From: Cloeon dipterum
Taxonomy: Eukaryota; Arthropoda; Insecta; Ephemeroptera; Baetidae
Assembly (NCBI RefSeq): GCF_949628265.1
Contig: NC_088786.1
Coordinates: 1,550,001-1,614,000 of the forward strand
Direction of reading: 5' to 3'
DNA length: 64,000 nucleotides
Positions 63,744-64,000 of this stretch are shown here, piece after piece. The translations under genes and the position numbers were made by a program. A model generated the notes under the pieces. It was not told the origin of the DNA. It ran no database searches and saw nothing but the letters and a program-made list of their open reading frames with translations. Position 1 is the first letter of the stretch; every line of letters begins with the position of its first letter.

Positions 63744-64000
63744 CTTGGAATAGCAAGGAATCTAAACACCCACTAGCGAATGCAGAAATCGGTCCAAGTT
63801 TGCTTGGAAGCAGAAGCGTCAGCCAACAGCCAGCAGATCGAACGAATGGAAGCTCGGAGTTGAGAAGAATGCCGGCAAGAACCGACAAGCTCGGTGCGCT
63901 GTACGAGATAGCGGCCAAGTAAGGAAATAATTGAGGCGGGCGAGGGGAGAACGAGAACGAGCCGCAACAACGGGCGGCAGAGGGCGAAAGAATTTTCGGG
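63744..64000 (-). promoter_or_regulatory. Probable 5' UTR and promoter of KDM3
   Basis: More GC-rich than the flanking intron and upstream of the proposed KDM3 start on the minus strand. A longer open frame (63918-63661) overlaps it in another phase but does not join exon 2 without a frame break, so the region is read as untranslated. Confidence 0.35.

Noticed and set aside
63661-63918. The 85-codon frame at the right edge as the KDM3 N-terminus
   Set aside because: It ends in the wrong phase at the donor; the overlapping frame starting at 63743 joins exon 2 correctly.

Overview
The window is nuclear DNA from an arthropod, most likely an insect. Genes are split by GT-AG introns from about 50 bp to 13 kb, intergenic DNA is AT-rich, long CT/CA microsatellites are common, and the proteins are animal families in arthropod-like form (Rab3, M-spondin/mindin, KDM3, theta-type diacylglycerol kinase). 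There are no bacterial-style operons, CRISPR arrays or rRNA, and I recognised no tRNA. All exon models were built by hand from open frames, splice signals, phase agreement and remembered family homology. Species cannot be decided from this.

Layout from left to right. 1-2162 (-): 5' part of CEP104, running off the left edge. 3700-7105 (+): a ten-finger C2H2 zinc-finger gene. 8982-20110 (+): diacylglycerol kinase theta with two alternative last exons, followed by a long AU-rich 3' UTR to about 23040. 24240-25446 (+): an unrecognised three-exon gene encoding a 195-residue proline-rich protein. 27556-29812 (+): Rab3. 33495-34014 (+): the MYCBP (AMY-1) homologue. 34803-50438 (-): a mindin/M-spondin-like secreted protein whose signal-peptide exon lies 13.2 kb from the rest. 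54237-63743 (-): a KDM3/JHDM2-type JmjC histone demethylase that appears complete.

The genes look like independent single-copy loci, not a pathway cluster. Two (DGK theta and Rab3) act in neuronal signalling and synaptic release in animals, but nothing in the DNA shows co-regulation beyond proximity. CEP104 and the zinc-finger gene are head-to-head across 1.5 kb. MYCBP and the spondin gene converge with 0.8 kb between their stops.

The non-coding DNA holds several recognisable repeat families: a three-copy foldback/MITE family with ends like AATCGATTCCTGAGGGT; two further single MITEs; a 541-bp element with hAT-like ends; three dispersed repeat families (A, B, C) with copies in both orientations; and a 38-40-bp GCAACCGG hairpin present three times. 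The most interesting observations are the duplicated alternative terminal exons of DGK theta, three independent GC-AG introns in three genes, the unrecognised 195-residue gene, and the repeat families. I saw no clear evidence of a wholly new biological system.
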